Shown one piece after another: positions 4,616 to 5,081 of a stretch of 5,081 nt of DNA. The stretch covers positions 1-5,081 of the forward strand of contig CAYLSV010000161.1 of NCBI GenBank assembly GCA_964386435.1. Direction: 5' to 3'. This stretch comes from CAYLSV01 sp964386435. GTDB lineage: Bacteria; Planctomycetota; Phycisphaerae; Tepidisphaerales; Tepidisphaeraceae. How positions within the stretch are numbered: position 1 is the stretch's first letter; each line of letters starts with the position of its first letter. A model generated the notes under the pieces. That model was given only the letters and a program-made list of their open reading frames with translations, ran no database searches and was not told the origin of the DNA. Both the position numbers and the translations under genes were made by a program.

Positions 4616-5081
4616 CCCATCGAGTTCACCTACGGCTTCACCGGCACCACCGAGACCTTCATCGCGCCGAGCGACGGGCTGTACGACATCGTCGCCCGCG
4701 GTGCCCAAGGAGGTAGTGGCGGCGGTCGCCTCGGCGGAGAAGGGGCCGTGGCGGGCGGACGCCTCGCCCTCGACGCCGGCGACATCCTCACGCTCCTCGT
4801 CGGCGAGGCGGGCGGGCCCGGTAGCTTCGAGTCCGGCGGCGGTGGCGGTGGCGGCAGCTTCGTCGTCGGTGCGAGCAACATCCCGCTCATCGTCGCTGGC
4901 GGCGGCGGGGGTGGTGGTGACATTATTCAGGGTGTTTTCATCGCACCGCCACAACCGGGCCAAGCCTCCAATTCCGGGACGAACGGCGGTGACGGCAGCA
5001 TCGGGGGTGGAGGCGGCGGATTCCTGGGCGACGGTGGCAACGGCAATGGCGGCGGCGGGGTCAGCTTCATCAATGGCGGGG
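4529..5081 (+). CDS. Glycine-rich secreted protein with ALK/LTK-type glycine-rich domain (paralogue 3), 3' end missing
   Basis: The reading frame is open from the ATG to the window edge, giving 184 visible residues. Residues 1-29 are a signal peptide that differs from that of paralogue 1 at only two positions (Pro3, Ser14) and, like it, has no Lys or Arg in the n-region. The mature part repeats the family order: TETFIAPSDGLYDIVARGAQ (41-60), GGGGGGGSFVVG (103-114), IPLIVAGGGGGGG (118-130), GGGGGGFLGDGG (159-170) and VSFINGG (178-184). The segment DIIQGVFIAPPQPGQASNSG (131-150) is a less glycine-rich, lower-GC insertion at a site that also varies in the other two copies. By comparison with the complete paralogues, roughly 100 residues are missing, including the C-terminal poly-Gly block, the closing strand and presumably a PEP-CTERM tail; that tail is inferred, not seen. 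Confidence 0.88.
   Translation, partial: MHPFFQTLTTAAASLALALTLTPAPATAAPIEFTYGFTGTTETFIAPSDGLYDIVARGAQGGSGGGRLGGEGAVAGGRLALDAGDILTLLVGEAGGPGSFESGGGGGGGSFVVGASNIPLIVAGGGGGGGDIIQGVFIAPPQPGQASNSGTNGGDGSIGGGGGGFLGDGGNGNGGGGVSFINGG

Noticed and set aside
2940..5081. CRISPR-like or satellite array in the repetitive GGC-rich DNA
   Set aside because: Repeats have no constant unit or spacer length and are explained by glycine codons in open reading frames.

Overview
The window is GC-rich DNA that looks like a planctomycete chromosome, most likely from the Phycisphaerae. This is inferred from three things: the style of the Ser/Thr kinase (kinase C-lobe, one membrane helix, then TPR-like helices), the density of PEP-CTERM exosortase substrates, and their short 'P-x-PEP, Ala/Gly/Leu helix, RRRR' tails. 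No rRNA or other marker gene is present, so the assignment rests on protein style alone.

Layout from left to right. (1) Nt 1-1685, plus strand: the C-terminal part of a membrane-bound PknB-type kinase with a cytoplasmic kinase domain and an outward-facing helical repeat region; its start lies off the left edge. (2) Nt 1686-1752: a short gap between convergent genes, filled by a strong 13-bp hairpin nested inside a second 9-bp inverted repeat. It resembles a REP-type palindrome and could end both transcripts. (3) Nt 1753-2457, minus strand: a secreted beta-rich protein of unknown function with a signal peptide and a PEP-CTERM tail. (4) Nt 2458-2654: a divergent intergenic region with a 24-bp imperfect palindrome and an A/T-rich patch, the likely site of promoters for both directions. 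(5) Nt 2655-5081, plus strand: three consecutive paralogues, the last cut by the right edge. Each has a signal peptide and a glycine-rich domain resembling the ALK/LTK-type glycine-rich family (PF12810); the two complete ones end in a PEP-CTERM anchor. They are 50 and 60 nt apart with no visible terminator between them, so they probably form one operon.

Together the right-hand three quarters is a cluster of at least three, probably four, substrates for an exosortase encoded elsewhere: proteins exported by Sec, anchored briefly by the C-terminal helix, and likely released or attached at the cell surface or in extracellular matrix. The most interesting signals are the tandem array of ALK-like glycine-rich domains, its mosaic pattern (nearly identical DNA at opposite ends in different gene pairs, with divergent middles), a shared C-rich leader before the start codons that also appears before the minus-strand gene, and the nested palindrome between the convergent genes. 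The kinase is not demonstrably linked to the surface proteins; it is a neighbour on the other side of the terminator-like element.
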